64,000 bases of DNA from Ottelia alismoides (GCA_037367405.1 JAZKJV010011400.1:5640501-5704500); one strand, 5' to 3'; shown: positions 40,114-50,143, numbered from the stretch's first letter. Notes: generated by a model not told the origin, from the sequence alone. Program-made: numbers and translations.

Positions 40114-41952
40114 TTATTTGCGTGACGATTGCAAGTGGGCCAGCACCAAGGCGACATCAGCGGGCGTGATGCCACTGATGCGCGTGGCCTGATCGAGACT
40201 GATCGGGCGAATGCGGCTGAACTTCTGCCTGGCTTCGATACGTAATCCTGAAATGGATTCGTAATCAAATGTGGCTGGGATCAATTTGTCGGCCAGACGC
40301 CGCTGACGATCCACCTGCTGCTGTTGACGAGTGACATAGCCCGCGTACTTCACATCATGCAAGACTTGGAAAGCCACCTCTTCACTGAACTGGCGCAGTT
40401 GAGGCACCAGTTCGCAGATCTCCGGCCAGCCGATCTCGCTGCGTCGCAGATACTTGATGCCGTTGACCTCTTCGATGCGCGCAGCCTCCAGCAGGCCGAT
40501 CGCGTGGTCGATGGCCGCCTCTTTGGCCTCTAACATGTCCAGTCTTTGACGCGAAACCAGGCCCACTTGAGCGGCCAGGCGCGTCAGACGGCGGTCGGCA
40601 TTGTCTTGTCGCAGCAGCAAGCGAAATTCCGCCCGGCTGGTGAACATGCGATACGGTTCGTCCACGCCGCGCGTCACCAGATCGTCCAGCAGCACGCCCA
40701 TGTAGGCCTGGTCGCGCGAGACGGTTAGCGAGGGTTTGCCGGCCGCCTTGAGGGCTGCATTGGCGCCAGCGACCAGGCCCTGGCAGGCAGCCTCTTCGTA
40801 ACCGGTGGTGCCATTGATCTGCCCGGCTAAAAACAAACCACTGACACTCTTGGTTTCGAGACTGGGTTGCAGTTGATCAGGTGGGCAGAAGTCGTATTCT
40901 ACGGCATAGCCATAGCGCATGATCTGTGCCCGCTCCAAGCCTGGAATCATTCGCAGGATCGTATCCTGCACGTCGCGGGGCAAGCTGGTTGAAATGCCAT
41001 TGACGTAAACCTCTTGAGTCGAGCGTCCCTCGGGTTCGAGGAACAATTGATGCCGATCCTTATCGGCAAACCTGACGATCTTGTCTTCGATCGAGGGGCA
41101 ATACCGTGGCCCGCGCGAATTGATCTGCCCGCTATACATCGGTGCGCGGTGCAAGTTCTGGCGGATGACTTCATGCACCTGTTCATTGGTGAAGGTGATG
41201 TAGCAAGGTAGCTGCGATTGAGTGATGCGTTGATTGAGGAACGAGAACGGCTGAGGGTTGTCATCGCCTGGTTGCAGTTCGGTAGCGGCAAAATCGATCG
41301 TCTTGGCGCTCAAGCGAGGCGGCGTACCGGTCTTGAAGCGGTCCAAACGCAGGCCCACGCGCGCCAGTGCGCCGCTGAGACCTGCCGATGTGCCTTCCCC
41401 GGCTCGGCCACCGGCCGTCTTGGCTTCGCCGGTATGCATGAGCGCTTGCAGGAAGGTGCCTGTGGTGATGACCACGCAGTCGGCGCGATAGATGGCTTCG
41501 CCGCGAACCTTCACGCCGGTGATTCGATGAGTGAACCCTTGGTCGTTACTGGCCGCCGGTTCCACCACCAGGTCTTCGACCTGTTCCTGGCACAGGGCCA
41601 GGCCTGGATACTCTTCGATCATACGTTTGATCTCGAGCTGATACAGCTTCTTATCGGCCTGCGCCCGCGGGCTGTGCATGGCAGCCCCTTTGCGTTGGTT
41701 GAGCATGCGGAACTGGATGCCGGTGGCGTCGATGGCCTGTCCCATCAAACCGCCCATCGCATCTACTTCGCGCACGATCTGGCCCTTGGCCACGCCGCCG
41801 ATGGCCGGGTTACAACTCATCTGGCCGACCGTATCCAGGTTGCTGGTCAGCAGCGCAACGCTAGCACCTAAGCGCGCCGCTGCCGCGGCCGCCTCCGTGC
41901 CAGCATGGCCGGCTCCGATCACCACCACGTCATAACGATATTCAGGATTCAT
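40114..41952 (-). CDS. mnmG: MnmG (GidA), tRNA wobble-uridine modification enzyme
   Basis: This 612-residue FAD protein begins with the dinucleotide-binding motif [21 protein letters not shown] and the family signature [23 protein letters not shown]. It has the conserved KTGTPPRL segment and the C-terminal [17 protein letters not shown] region. With MnmE it installs the 5-carboxymethylaminomethyl group on uridine 34 of several tRNAs. No mnmE is nearby. It is divergent from the secreted protein at 42144 and converges on the DUF1501 gene with an 18-bp gap. Confidence 0.98.
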   Translation of the reverse strand: MNPEYRYDVVVIGAGHAGTEAAAAAARLGASVALLTSNLDTVGQMSCNPAIGGVAKGQIVREVDAMGGLMGQAIDATGIQFRMLNQRKGAAMHSPRAQADKKLYQLEIKRMIEEYPGLALCQEQVEDLVVEPAASNDQGFTHRITGVKVRGEAIYRADCVVITTGTFLQALMHTGEAKTAGGRAGEGTSAGLSGALARVGLRLDRFKTGTPPRLSAKTIDFAATELQPGDDNPQPFSFLNQRITQSQLPCYITFTNEQVHEVIRQNLHRAPMYSGQINSRGPRYCPSIEDKIVRFADKDRHQLFLEPEGRSTQEVYVNGISTSLPRDVQDTILRMIPGLERAQIMRYGYAVEYDFCPPDQLQPSLETKSVSGLFLAGQINGTTGYEEAACQGLVAGANAALKAAGKPSLTVSRDQAYMGVLLDDLVTRGVDEPYRMFTSRAEFRLLLRQDNADRRLTRLAAQVGLVSRQRLDMLEAKEAAIDHAIGLLEAARIEEVNGIKYLRRSEIGWPEICELVPQLRQFSEEVAFQVLHDVKYAGYVTRQQQQVDRQRRLADKLIPATFDYESISGLRIEARQKFSRIRPISLDQATRISGITPADVALVLAHLQSSRK

Positions 41953-42143
41953 GAAGGCAACTCTTCTTCAGCGGCCAGGGCTCGCTGCGTCATTGGGGCG
42001 ATGTCGGCGTTTCCGGCAGTTCCCACCTGGGAGTGTCAACGATTCGTTCAAGCTAATTTACTCTCACAACCGATCTTTTCGGAAGTGGCTACGTAGGTAG
42101 GCGAATCCTACTTTTGCCAGCATTCATCGATGGAAGCTGTCGC

Positions 42144-44165
42144 ATGCACAAAAAGCATTGGAAACACGCTTGTTCAGCGGCCTTAGCCGGTCTCCTGGCT
42201 GTAGGTACCTCGACATATCGGCCATTGCTAGCACAAGACACATCCATGATGTTGACGGTTCCCGCTGGTTTGCAAGGTGATCTTCAGCTCGATTCGGCTC
42301 CGCTGCAGTTTGTTCAATCAGCCCATTTTGCGATCCCCTTTGAGGTTGATCGCACGGGACGTTTGCCCAGCGAAGTTAATTTGTGGGTCTCGCCCGACCG
42401 CGGCAAGTCCTGGATGAAGTATGCGACCAACTCGCCCGACAAACGCTCGTTTGAGTTCCACGCAGCCGCTGAAGGGGAGTATTTGTTTGCAGTGCAAACG
42501 CGCGACGAGCGCGGCAGTAGCGCCCTGGCAGCAGCGCCGCCGATGCGCATCCTGGTCGATGCCACGCGTCCACTGGTCGAGCTGACCGCGGATCTGAATT
42601 CATCAGGCCGGTTACTGATCACTTACAAAATTGCCGAAGAGCACCTGGCCGATGACGGTGTCAAATTGGAGTACGCGCTGGATGGACAAGCTGACTGGCG
42701 CGATATCCGGCCAGGCCAACTCCGCCGCGAAGAGGAGCTGTGGATCAGCACAATCGAGATGGAGATGCCGCGCTGTCGCGAGCTGGAGCTGAAGATTTCC
42801 GTCACAGATAAAGCCAACAACGTGACCGAGTCCAAGGCTCGCTATTACGCGCCGCGAACAGCTCAGGCCAATCCAGGTATGCAACTGGCCAGCCAACGAG
42901 CAGGCGCCAAGGCACAAGGCCTTGGTCAATCCACCGCGACCAGCACACCAGGCTCCCCGAGGCAGACCGGCAGCAGAATCGCGCAGCTCGGTGGCGCGTT
43001 ACCCGCGGCAACCGCGCCAGCTGGAGAGCGTCTGCAACCCACAGAAGGCGGCATTGCCTGGGAACCAGCCAGCGGCACTAACAGCAGCGAGCGAACCAAA
43101 ACAGCGGCCTCCAGGAAACTAGGTCAGACCGTCAGCTCTGAGCAGCCTGGCCTTCGATTGAGTGATGCAGACGAACCTGGCCTTGGTTTGGACTCCAGCC
43201 GACCTTCGGCCGAAGAGCTGCCGACACCTATGCCAGTCGAAGAGAGTCCAGCCCTCAGTTCGATCATCGACAAGTTGAACACGCCTGCCGACACTTCGAT
43301 ACCGCCTGTGAATTCATCGCGTCCCTCCGGCGCGTCAACCTCGCTGCCACCGTATACTCCACCAGCCAATTCCCCTGCCGGTACCATAGCCATCGACTCG
43401 CCATCAACGGCTTCCTCCAGCGCTGGTCAAGCAGAGAGTTCGTCGTTTAGTACAGGTCAGGAGCGGCTGGACTCGGTCACGCCCGACAGTCCATCATCCA
43501 GCGACAGCACGACCACTTCTTCCAAAGATGCATACCACAGTCGAAGTCGTTCGTTCAGTCTCGACTACTCCGTCGAATCATTGCGTGGGCTGGCCATTTC
43601 AGATATCGAACTCTGGGGCACTACCGATCGGGGAAATACCTGGGAACGCTGGGGTAGCGATCCTGATCGCGAAAGTCCCTTTGATGTCCAAGTCGGTGAT
43701 GATGGCTTGTTTGGTTTCCGCATGGTGATCATTGGTCAGAATGGGATGGTCAGCAACCGACCACAAGATGGCGATAACGCTGATATGTGGATCAACGTCG
43801 ATACCAGTATGCCAACCGTGAAAATCACTCGCGCACTTTATGGCGAAGGTGACGAAGCGGGGATGCTGGTGATCGATTACACGGCCACCGATGATAACTT
43901 GCATGACCGGCCAATCTCGCTGGCGTTCAGCGAACGTCCCACTGGTCCCTGGACTACGATTGCCAATGGTCTGCGCAACACGGGTATCTATCTCTGGAAA
44001 GCAGATCCCAAGCTGCCCGAGCAAGTGTACGTGCGCATTCAAGCTGTCGACCGGGCCGGCAACCAGCAAGAGCATCGACTGGAACTGCCTATCAACTTGC
44101 GCGGCTTGACACCACGAGGCCGCATCCAAGGCTTCCGGCCAATCGATACTGGTTCGACCAAGTAG
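42144..44165 (+). CDS. Secreted protein with two related beta-domain blocks and Ser/Pro-rich linker
   Basis: This 673-residue protein starts at ATG 42144 with a signal peptide (ACSAALAGLLAVGTSTYRPLLAQ). Residues about 30-260 contain a beta-rich block (INPF-like start, then VNLWVSPDRGKSWMKYA, EYLFAVQTRDERG, VDATRPLVELTADL). A long Ser/Thr/Pro-rich linker spans about 260-480. A second block follows (IELWGTTDRGNTWERWGSD, FGFRMVIIGQNGMVSN, VDTSMPTVKITRALYG). The two blocks share the pattern LW-x-DRG-x-W, then a VD(A/T)-PxV strand and an Ig-like strand, so they are a duplication. I recognise no enzymatic motif. It is probably an extracellular or periplasmic structural or binding protein. Confidence 0.87.
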   Translation: MHKKHWKHACSAALAGLLAVGTSTYRPLLAQDTSMMLTVPAGLQGDLQLDSAPLQFVQSAHFAIPFEVDRTGRLPSEVNLWVSPDRGKSWMKYATNSPDKRSFEFHAAAEGEYLFAVQTRDERGSSALAAAPPMRILVDATRPLVELTADLNSSGRLLITYKIAEEHLADDGVKLEYALDGQADWRDIRPGQLRREEELWISTIEMEMPRCRELELKISVTDKANNVTESKARYYAPRTAQANPGMQLASQRAGAKAQGLGQSTATSTPGSPRQTGSRIAQLGGALPAATAPAGERLQPTEGGIAWEPASGTNSSERTKTAASRKLGQTVSSEQPGLRLSDADEPGLGLDSSRPSAEELPTPMPVEESPALSSIIDKLNTPADTSIPPVNSSRPSGASTSLPPYTPPANSPAGTIAIDSPSTASSSAGQAESSSFSTGQERLDSVTPDSPSSSDSTTTSSKDAYHSRSRSFSLDYSVESLRGLAISDIELWGTTDRGNTWERWGSDPDRESPFDVQVGDDGLFGFRMVIIGQNGMVSNRPQDGDNADMWINVDTSMPTVKITRALYGEGDEAGMLVIDYTATDDNLHDRPISLAFSERPTGPWTTIANGLRNTGIYLWKADPKLPEQVYVRIQAVDRAGNQQEHRLELPINLRGLTPRGRIQGFRPIDTGSTK

Positions 44166-44209
44166 GCTTCAGCGCAACGACCGTGATGGCAACGCCGTGC
44201 GCGGGGGGA

Positions 44210-44452
44210 CTAGACCTGATCGCGTTTTTCGACGGATTGGCGTTGGCGGATGTAGTTGGCCAGGTCTTGGACTGTGTCGACTTCCAACACTTCGTCGTCG
44301 ACTGCGATGCCGAAGAGTTTTTCGATTTCGAAAGTCAGCTCGGCCATACCGACCGAGTCGACGCCCACGAGGATCAGCGAGTCGGACAATTGCGGCTGGC
44401 CACCGAACTTGTCGGCTAACTGCTTGAGCAACACGCTCTCGATCGTTTCCAC
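44210..44452 (-). CDS. Acyl carrier protein
   Basis: This 80-residue protein has the phosphopantetheine attachment motif GVDSVGMAEL (Ser33), the following helix LTFEIEKLFGIAVDDEVLEVDTVQDLANYI, and the right length. It would carry acyl chains on a 4'-phosphopantetheine arm. It is not beside fatty-acid synthesis genes. Its start lies 10 bp after the stop of the sensor-kinase gene, so it is cotranscribed with it. The motif DSV replaces the usual DSL. It may be a dedicated carrier rather than the main AcpP. Confidence 0.93.
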   Translation of the reverse strand: METIESVLLKQLADKFGGQPQLSDSLILVGVDSVGMAELTFEIEKLFGIAVDDEVLEVDTVQDLANYIRQRQSVEKRDQV

Positions 44453-44462
44453 TGAACAGCCC

Positions 44463-46718
44463 TTAATCGTGATCCACTGTCGACTTGAGAACCGGGTAGT
44501 TTAGCGTATTTGTCGAGACAGACCCAGACGGCGAAAACTCGCGCACCTCGCTCAGACGAAATACAAAATACCATAGGACACAAATGACCAAGACTACGGT
44601 CACCAGGGCGATCATACTTTCATTCTGCAGGCGATTTCCTAGCTGATGTACGGGATCCTGGGCGCGACTGGCGCGTTCCTGGACCAAGACCCACAAATCG
44701 GTGCCGCGGCCGGCATGCGTCTGATCCAAGCTGGGCAAAGCCACTTGTTGAATGGCTGCGATCCATTCGCCCTTGTAGGTCTCACCGTCAGGGTGCTGAG
44801 CAGCTGGATCACGATAATCGCGCATACCTTCGCTGCGCAGTTTGGCCAATTGCCGCGGATCAATGGGTGGAATCAACATGGCTTCGCGCATCGTCGACGC
44901 TTGAGATGCCAGGCTGGTCAGCAGCGGATGCTGCAGCAGAGTTCCTTGTTGGTTGCCTTCTCGGCCATCGACCAGCACTGCCAGCCGGTTCTTTTCGCTA
45001 TCTTCTTCACCCGCTAGCAACTGAAAATCACCCAAGTTGATCGTCAGCACCAAGACCCCTAGCGGTATACGTTTGGCAATCGGCTGACTGGCCGAGGTCT
45101 CCGCCGCTTCTTCATGATCTTCAGCCTCCGGCCAGATCGGGCAACTGATGCCGACCTTCCATTTGCCCGTACTGGTGCTGCGGAAGCTGGCGGAGAAATG
45201 TGCATGTTCGGTGGGCGGTTGATGGGGGGCATTGGCTGGCAAGTCCGCCCGCAGGCCAGTGAAGTAACTGCGATACGCGAAGTTCTGTGCCACGGGACTT
45301 TTCTCCAGCCGATCTTGGCTCTCCAGGAACGAGATGCCCAAGTTGTTGCCCTGCGCGTCGAGCACATAGATACTGCTGAAGATGGCGGCCTGTTCTTTAT
45401 TGGGGACGCGATGAGCCACTTCGTTCAGGCGCTGAGCCAGGTATTTTTCTAACTGCATGCGGCTGTCGGACCGCAGGAAGGCTTCGCGCAGTTTTTCGTC
45501 GGCCTGGCCACGTCCCAGTTCATTCAAGAAAAGTTGATTGGATGTAACCGTTTCGTGGACATGCTGCGCCAAGCGCGAACGCTCGGCTTCATCGGTCACC
45601 AGGCGAAAGAGCGACGCGATTTCGCTCTCGAGCGTGCGCGCCGCAAACTTGGCGGCGAACTCGTTGCTGCGCTGGGCCCATTGTTCGACGCGCGCCAGCG
45701 ATTCACGCTTGGCCACCGCGATGCCGCGCAAGAAGAACAGGACCATCATCAACAGCAACAGCAGCGGACCGACGATACCCAGCAAGTACAACGGCCGGCG
45801 GAAGCGTGATGAATCGCGGCGCGCGATTGCTTCCAGCACTTGCTGGACGTTGGCATACCGTTCTGCCGGTTGTTTGGCCAGGCAACGATCGACGATCTGG
45901 TACAGGGCTTTGTCGACACCCGGTTGTTTATAGTGTTGCTTGGGTGGGGGCGATTCGTAGATGACGGTTCGATATCGCTCCAGCCTGGCCGGCAGCGAGT
46001 CGGCCGAGTCGAGCGTCTCGACAACCTCGGGATTGCGATAGGGCGGTGCGCCGACCAACATCGTGTACAAGATGGCTCCCAGCGCATACACGTCCCAGCG
46101 AGCATCGGCTGACGCGGCCAGGTCGGCTTGCTCCGGTGCCATGAAAAAGAGCGTACCCAGAGAAGGCGATTGCTCATGAGACATGCGGCTCTGGCCAAAG
46201 TCAGCCAGGCGGGGCCGCCAATCATGGTCCAACAAAATATTGGCTGGTTTCAGATCGCAGTGCAGGACACCTTTGCCGTGAGCATAGTTGAGTCCTTCAG
46301 CCACTTCGCGAAAGAGAGCCACCGATTCGTTTACCCCCAGTCGGCCGCGCCGGCGAATTAAATCCTCCAGCGACCCATTCTCCAGGTACTCCATGACATA
46401 ATAGGGTGGTTCAGCCTCCCACCCCACGGTCAGGACTTGGACGATAAAGCGGCCGGTCGACATGTTGACCAGGTGCTTGACCTCGCGACCCAACAGCGAC
46501 CAGTTCACGCCACCGCGATGCAAATAGAACTTGATGGCTACTTCGCGACCGGTATTCAAGTCGCGGCCCATCCAGACTTGACCAAAGGCTCCCTGGCCAA
46601 CAAGTCGTTCGATGCGCACCCCGGGCACCTCTGCCGGGGGCACTGTGGCTTGAAGGCTTAAACGTTCCGCCTGACGTAATTCGCCAACGGTCTGTTGCTG
46701 GGTAAAATCAGAGGACAT
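44463..46718 (-). CDS. Ser/Thr protein kinase with probable extracytoplasmic Cache-like sensor
   Basis: This 751-residue protein has a cytoplasmic Hanks-type kinase domain at about 35-300: GQGAFGQV (41-48), Lys63, HCDLKPAN (153-160), DFG (173-175) and APEQ. The usual HRD arginine is Cys154. A transmembrane segment follows (about 309-331, YLLGIVGPLLLLLMMVLFFL). Then comes a 380-residue extracytoplasmic region that resembles a double Cache sensor (SSIYVLDAQGNNLGISFL, AYRSYFTGL, WKVGISCPIW, GVLVLTINLGDFQLL). It ends with a second membrane helix (about 715-738) and a short tail. The Cache assignment is from pattern only. It probably links a small-molecule signal outside the cytoplasmic membrane to phosphorylation. 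The acyl carrier gene follows it closely. Confidence 0.92.
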   Translation of the reverse strand: MSSDFTQQQTVGELRQAERLSLQATVPPAEVPGVRIERLVGQGAFGQVWMGRDLNTGREVAIKFYLHRGGVNWSLLGREVKHLVNMSTGRFIVQVLTVGWEAEPPYYVMEYLENGSLEDLIRRRGRLGVNESVALFREVAEGLNYAHGKGVLHCDLKPANILLDHDWRPRLADFGQSRMSHEQSPSLGTLFFMAPEQADLAASADARWDVYALGAILYTMLVGAPPYRNPEVVETLDSADSLPARLERYRTVIYESPPPKQHYKQPGVDKALYQIVDRCLAKQPAERYANVQQVLEAIARRDSSRFRRPLYLLGIVGPLLLLLMMVLFFLRGIAVAKRESLARVEQWAQRSNEFAAKFAARTLESEIASLFRLVTDEAERSRLAQHVHETVTSNQLFLNELGRGQADEKLREAFLRSDSRMQLEKYLAQRLNEVAHRVPNKEQAAIFSSIYVLDAQGNNLGISFLESQDRLEKSPVAQNFAYRSYFTGLRADLPANAPHQPPTEHAHFSASFRSTSTGKWKVGISCPIWPEAEDHEEAAETSASQPIAKRIPLGVLVLTINLGDFQLLAGEEDSEKNRLAVLVDGREGNQQGTLLQHPLLTSLASQASTMREAMLIPPIDPRQLAKLRSEGMRDYRDPAAQHPDGETYKGEWIAAIQQVALPSLDQTHAGRGTDLWVLVQERASRAQDPVHQLGNRLQNESMIALVTVVLVICVLWYFVFRLSEVREFSPSGSVSTNTLNYPVLKSTVDHD

Positions 46719-46805
46719 GCAGAATTCGGGGGTTCAGCGGACGGAAGGGGCCCTGAGGCTGTCAGCAGTATTCTAGTGTGTTGGGCACTTTCAGGCTGTA
46801 GCCGC

Positions 46806-46838
46806 AGATTTCAATTTTCGGATTTCGGAATTCAGATT
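46806..46838. repeat. Short GATTTC-type repeat tract
   Basis: AGATTTCAATTTTCGGATTT and the following CGGAATTCAGATTT resemble the 7-bp-unit tract between groEL1 and groES, but it is only about 33 bp long. It lies just upstream of the amidohydrolase start. Confidence 0.5.
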
Positions 46839-46844
46839 TTTACT

Positions 46845-48005
46845 ATGGACCATTTTTCACTGCGTTGGACCGGCCATGTCATTGTCTGGTTGATTGTCTG
46901 GCAAACTGGGCAAACGGCTTGGAGCCAGAACGCTGATCTGCCCCTCAGTCAGTTCCATCCCAAGTCCAAGCTCAAGGTTCCGCAGACCGAACTATCGCAA
47001 GCTCGCTTTCCGGTCGTGGATTCCCACAGCCACTTTCGCATCCGCTTGCGCCATGATCCGGCTGCCCTGGATGCGTTTGTGGAACTGATGGATCGCCAGA
47101 ACATCGCCGTGGCCGTCAGCCTCGATGGTGGACTGGGCGATCGCTTGACCGAACACATTGCTTACCTCTGGACCAAGTATCGCCAAAGGTTCGTGATCTA
47201 TGCCAACATCGATTGGCAAGGAGCCGGCCAGGCCGATCAGCCTGCCACTTGGGATTGCCAGCGCGAAGACTTTGCCCACCGCGTCGTAATGCAACTGGAA
47301 GAGGCCCATGCGCGGGGCGTGAGTGGATTGAAGATCTTCAAGCAACTGGGGCTCGAGTATCGCAATCCCGATGGCTCGCTGATCAGAATCGATGATCCGC
47401 GCTGGTATCCCATTTGGGCCGCTTGTGGTCGACTGGGGCTGCCCGTGATCATGCACACGGCCGATCCGAGCGCCTTCTTTGAACCGATTACGCCCGAGAA
47501 CGAGCGTTACGAAGAACTATCGCGGCACCCCGATTGGCATTTTCCACCCGACAAGTTTCCCCCTCGCGCCGAGCTACACGCCGCTCGCAATCGCATTATC
47601 GCTGACCATCCACAAACGACGTTCATCGCCGCTCACATGGGCAACGATGCCGAGGATCTGGAGCAGGTTGGTCAATGGCTGGATACCTATCCCAACCTGG
47701 TGGTCGAGTTCGCTTCGCGGATCAGCGAACTGGGCCGTCAACCTTATACGGCCAGAGATTTCCTGATCAAGTACCAAGACCGCGTGCTGTTTGGTACTGA
47801 TGGTCCATGGCCGGAGCTGCGCTATAGTCGCTATTGGCGATTCCTGGAGACGCGCGATCAATACTTTCCTTACTCGGAGAAAGAGTATCCCCCGCAAGGC
47901 TTTTGGCAGATCTACGGCGTTGAGTTGCCAGATGAAGTCCTCAAAAAGATTTACCACGGCAACGCAGCCCGCATCATCCCTGGCGTGAAGGAACGACTGA
48001 AGTAA
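46845..48005 (+). CDS. Exported amidohydrolase-2 family protein
   Basis: This 386-residue protein starts at ATG 46845 with a signal peptide (WTGHVIVWLIVWQTGQTAWSQ). The domain is of the PF04909 TIM-barrel type with a complete metal site: DSHSHFR (HxH), MHTADP, AAHMGND and FGTDGP. It would hydrolyse or decarboxylate a small substrate, which is unknown. There is no Shine-Dalgarno sequence; the repeat tract lies just upstream. It ends about 100 bp before the convergent SHD1 gene. Confidence 0.9.
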   Translation: MDHFSLRWTGHVIVWLIVWQTGQTAWSQNADLPLSQFHPKSKLKVPQTELSQARFPVVDSHSHFRIRLRHDPAALDAFVELMDRQNIAVAVSLDGGLGDRLTEHIAYLWTKYRQRFVIYANIDWQGAGQADQPATWDCQREDFAHRVVMQLEEAHARGVSGLKIFKQLGLEYRNPDGSLIRIDDPRWYPIWAACGRLGLPVIMHTADPSAFFEPITPENERYEELSRHPDWHFPPDKFPPRAELHAARNRIIADHPQTTFIAAHMGNDAEDLEQVGQWLDTYPNLVVEFASRISELGRQPYTARDFLIKYQDRVLFGTDGPWPELRYSRYWRFLETRDQYFPYSEKEYPPQGFWQIYGVELPDEVLKKIYHGNAARIIPGVKERLK

Positions 48006-48036
48006 GCGCTTGGATGTAAGCCGCGGCCCAATGCAA

Positions 48037-48071
48037 CAAAAAAAGCTGAGCCGGCGTTGCCGACTCAGCTT
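48037..48071 (-). terminator. Rho-independent terminator after the SHD1 gene
   Basis: On the minus strand AAGCTGAGTCGGC and GCCGGCTCAGCTT form a 13-bp stem with one G-U pair and a 3-nt loop, followed by T-rich sequence. It lies 32 bp past the stop of the 48103 gene and 31 bp past the stop of the convergent amidohydrolase. Confidence 0.88.
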
Positions 48072-48102
48072 GGTTGAGTTTCGTTCTAGATCGATTGGTG
48101 GC

Positions 48103-49809
48103 TTACTTGACCGAGATGAACTTGGCCGGCTGGCTGTTCTTCTTGGCGACGGTTTGTTCCACATAGCGACGATCGCTGTCGCTCAAGCGACGCATCGGCA
48201 CAGTGGTAAAGCGACCGTTGTCCTTCAACAATCGGACCTTGTCAGGCATTACTACTACCAGGCGACCGGTCACTTCGAACGTACCGGTGTTATCGCGCCA
48301 AGTTCGCACGGGCGAACCAGCAAAGTCATCGGCTTGCTCTGCTTGAGCTGCAGGAACTGCAGGCTCATTGACAGCCACTTCGACTTGGGCCTGAGGTCCG
48401 CTAATCTCCATGGCAGGAGCCGGCTGGGCAACAGGTGCAACTTCGGCGGCAGGTGCAGGCGAGGTCAACAAGTCGGCCAGCTCTTCTACCGCCGGTTCGT
48501 TTTCTGAGATCGCTGGTGCTGAAGCTGATCCGAAGAGATCATCCACTGGCATGTCATTGTTAGCGCCAGGCGCACCAAATGGGTCAGCCGGTGCGGCTTC
48601 TTCAGCCGGAGCCGGTGCACCAAACGGATCGGCAGGTGCGTCAGCGGCGGCTGGTGGAGCGCCAAAGGGATCGGCCGGTGCAACGTCCGCAGCCGGTGGT
48701 GCACCAAAGGGATCAGCCGGAGCGGCATCAACCGGTGCTGCCGGTGCGCCGAAAGGATCGGCCGGAGCGGCATCTACTGGAGCGGCAGGTGCACCAAACG
48801 GATCAGCCGGAGCAGCATCAACCGGTGCTGCATCAGCTGGAGCGGCAGCGCCGCCAAAGGGATCTGCAGGGGCTACTGGCGCGGCATCGGCCGGAGCAGC
48901 GGCACCGCCGAAAGGATCAGCTCCTTCGGCCGCTGGTGGCTCTGCCGGTGCAACTGGCGCACCGAAAGGATCAGCCGGCGCAGCGTTATCTGCTGGGACT
49001 GCAGGAGCACCAAACGGATCAGCCGGAGCGATATCGGCCGGTGCTGCATCAGCCGGAGCTGGCGCGCCAAATGGATCGGCCGGTGCAGGATCTACTGGTG
49101 CAGGTTCTACTGGAGCAGGTGCAGCCGGATCAGCAGGCGCGCCGAATGGGTCCGCCGGAGCAGCCGGTTCAACAGGCGCTGGCACGGCGGGCTCGGCAGG
49201 AGCACCAAACGGATCGGCAGGAGCTGCCGGATCAACTGCCCCTTCAGCCGGCGCGGGCTCGACAGCGGCCGGTGGATCTACTGGCGCTGGTTCAACCGGT
49301 GCAGGTTCAACTGGTGCTGGTTCAACCGGTGCAGGTTCAACTGGTGCTGGCTCGACGGCTGCAGGTGGTTCAGGAATCGCAGTCACTTCGGGCTGGGCAA
49401 CCGGTGGAGTCGCTGGTTGCTCAGGTTGGGCTGGCTTAACTGCAGGGGCATCTGAAGGGCTGGTCGGTGACGATGGAGCTGGCTCGATAATTTGACCGAT
49501 CGCCGAAGCTTCACCGCTCATCGGCACGTCGCTCGAACCGCAGCATTCGCTGGGCGCGGCACTCGGAACTTCACCACAGCATACGGGAGCAGCTGCCACT
49601 TCGCACTCTGGAGTGCATCCAGAGACTGCACAAGGATCCACAACCTCGCCGCCGCTGGGGCAGCATGTCTCGACCGCACTACAATTGGCTTGATGTTTCT
49701 TGAACCAACCACGCAATCCACGGCCGGCCCAAACTGGGTTGACAATTAGTACGCCACACAACAGAGCAACGGTGTGACAACGAACCCAGAAGCGAAAACT
49801 CTTAGTCAT
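48103..49809 (-). CDS. Exported protein with 13 ADPFG repeats and SHD1 domain
   Basis: This 568-residue protein has a signal peptide (CHTVALLCGVLIVNPVWA) and a Cys-rich segment (about 43-95: CCPSGG, CTPECE, CCGE, ECCGS). A Pro/Ala/Val tandem EPAPV follows. A long Ala/Pro region with 13 copies of ADPFG (most ADPFGAP) takes up the centre. A C-terminal SHD1-like domain (PF03983) covers about 505-560 (RTWRDNTGTFEVTGRLVVVMPDKV, then LSDSDRRYVEQ). SHD1 was first described in yeast Sla1, where it binds NPFxD endocytic motifs; it is frequent in planctomycetes. The repeats could serve as short linear motifs. Gene product probably periplasmic or surface located. Confidence 0.9.
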   Translation of the reverse strand: MTKSFRFWVRCHTVALLCGVLIVNPVWAGRGLRGWFKKHQANCSAVETCCPSGGEVVDPCAVSGCTPECEVAAAPVCCGEVPSAAPSECCGSSDVPMSGEASAIGQIIEPAPSSPTSPSDAPAVKPAQPEQPATPPVAQPEVTAIPEPPAAVEPAPVEPAPVEPAPVEPAPVEPAPVDPPAAVEPAPAEGAVDPAAPADPFGAPAEPAVPAPVEPAAPADPFGAPADPAAPAPVEPAPVDPAPADPFGAPAPADAAPADIAPADPFGAPAVPADNAAPADPFGAPVAPAEPPAAEGADPFGGAAAPADAAPVAPADPFGGAAAPADAAPVDAAPADPFGAPAAPVDAAPADPFGAPAAPVDAAPADPFGAPPAADVAPADPFGAPPAAADAPADPFGAPAPAEEAAPADPFGAPGANNDMPVDDLFGSASAPAISENEPAVEELADLLTSPAPAAEVAPVAQPAPAMEISGPQAQVEVAVNEPAVPAAQAEQADDFAGSPVRTWRDNTGTFEVTGRLVVVMPDKVRLLKDNGRFTTVPMRRLSDSDRRYVEQTVAKKNSQPAKFISVK

Positions 49810-50143
49810 TTTGGAGAACTCTCCGAGTGTGCTTGGCGATGTTTAACTTTTGCGGCGTGGATCGGAATCGATGTATGCTAGTCACGAACGTTGCTTTGGG
49901 CAAGCAGCGGAATTCGTGAGGTCTGGGTCGATCCCCCATCAGGATTGATCCGTCTATCCATTTGGATGGCTGGCGCGGTTCCGTACTCTGTACGCAATAG
50001 GTAGAGTTTAGGATCATGCAATAGTGCGCTTCGAGTAAGCTAAGGCAAATGCAGATGGCCTAACGTTTCAGCAAGATCCGATATAGAGTGAAGGTTGTAG
50101 AACCTGTGCTGACTTTGTGAGCAAGGAGGAAGGAACACGAGGT
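49810..50143. other. Divergent intergenic region, no gene seen
   Basis: It separates the SHD1 gene (minus) from the histidine kinase (plus) and should contain both promoters. GGAGAACTCTCC near 49815 is a short palindrome that overlaps the ribosome site of the SHD1 gene. Nothing else stands out. Confidence 0.5.

Noticed and set aside
48410..49495. Plus-strand frame of 361 codons, Gly/Ala/Ser-rich
   Set aside because: It is the antisense of the ADPFG repeat region. The minus frame has a signal peptide, SHD1 domain and terminator.
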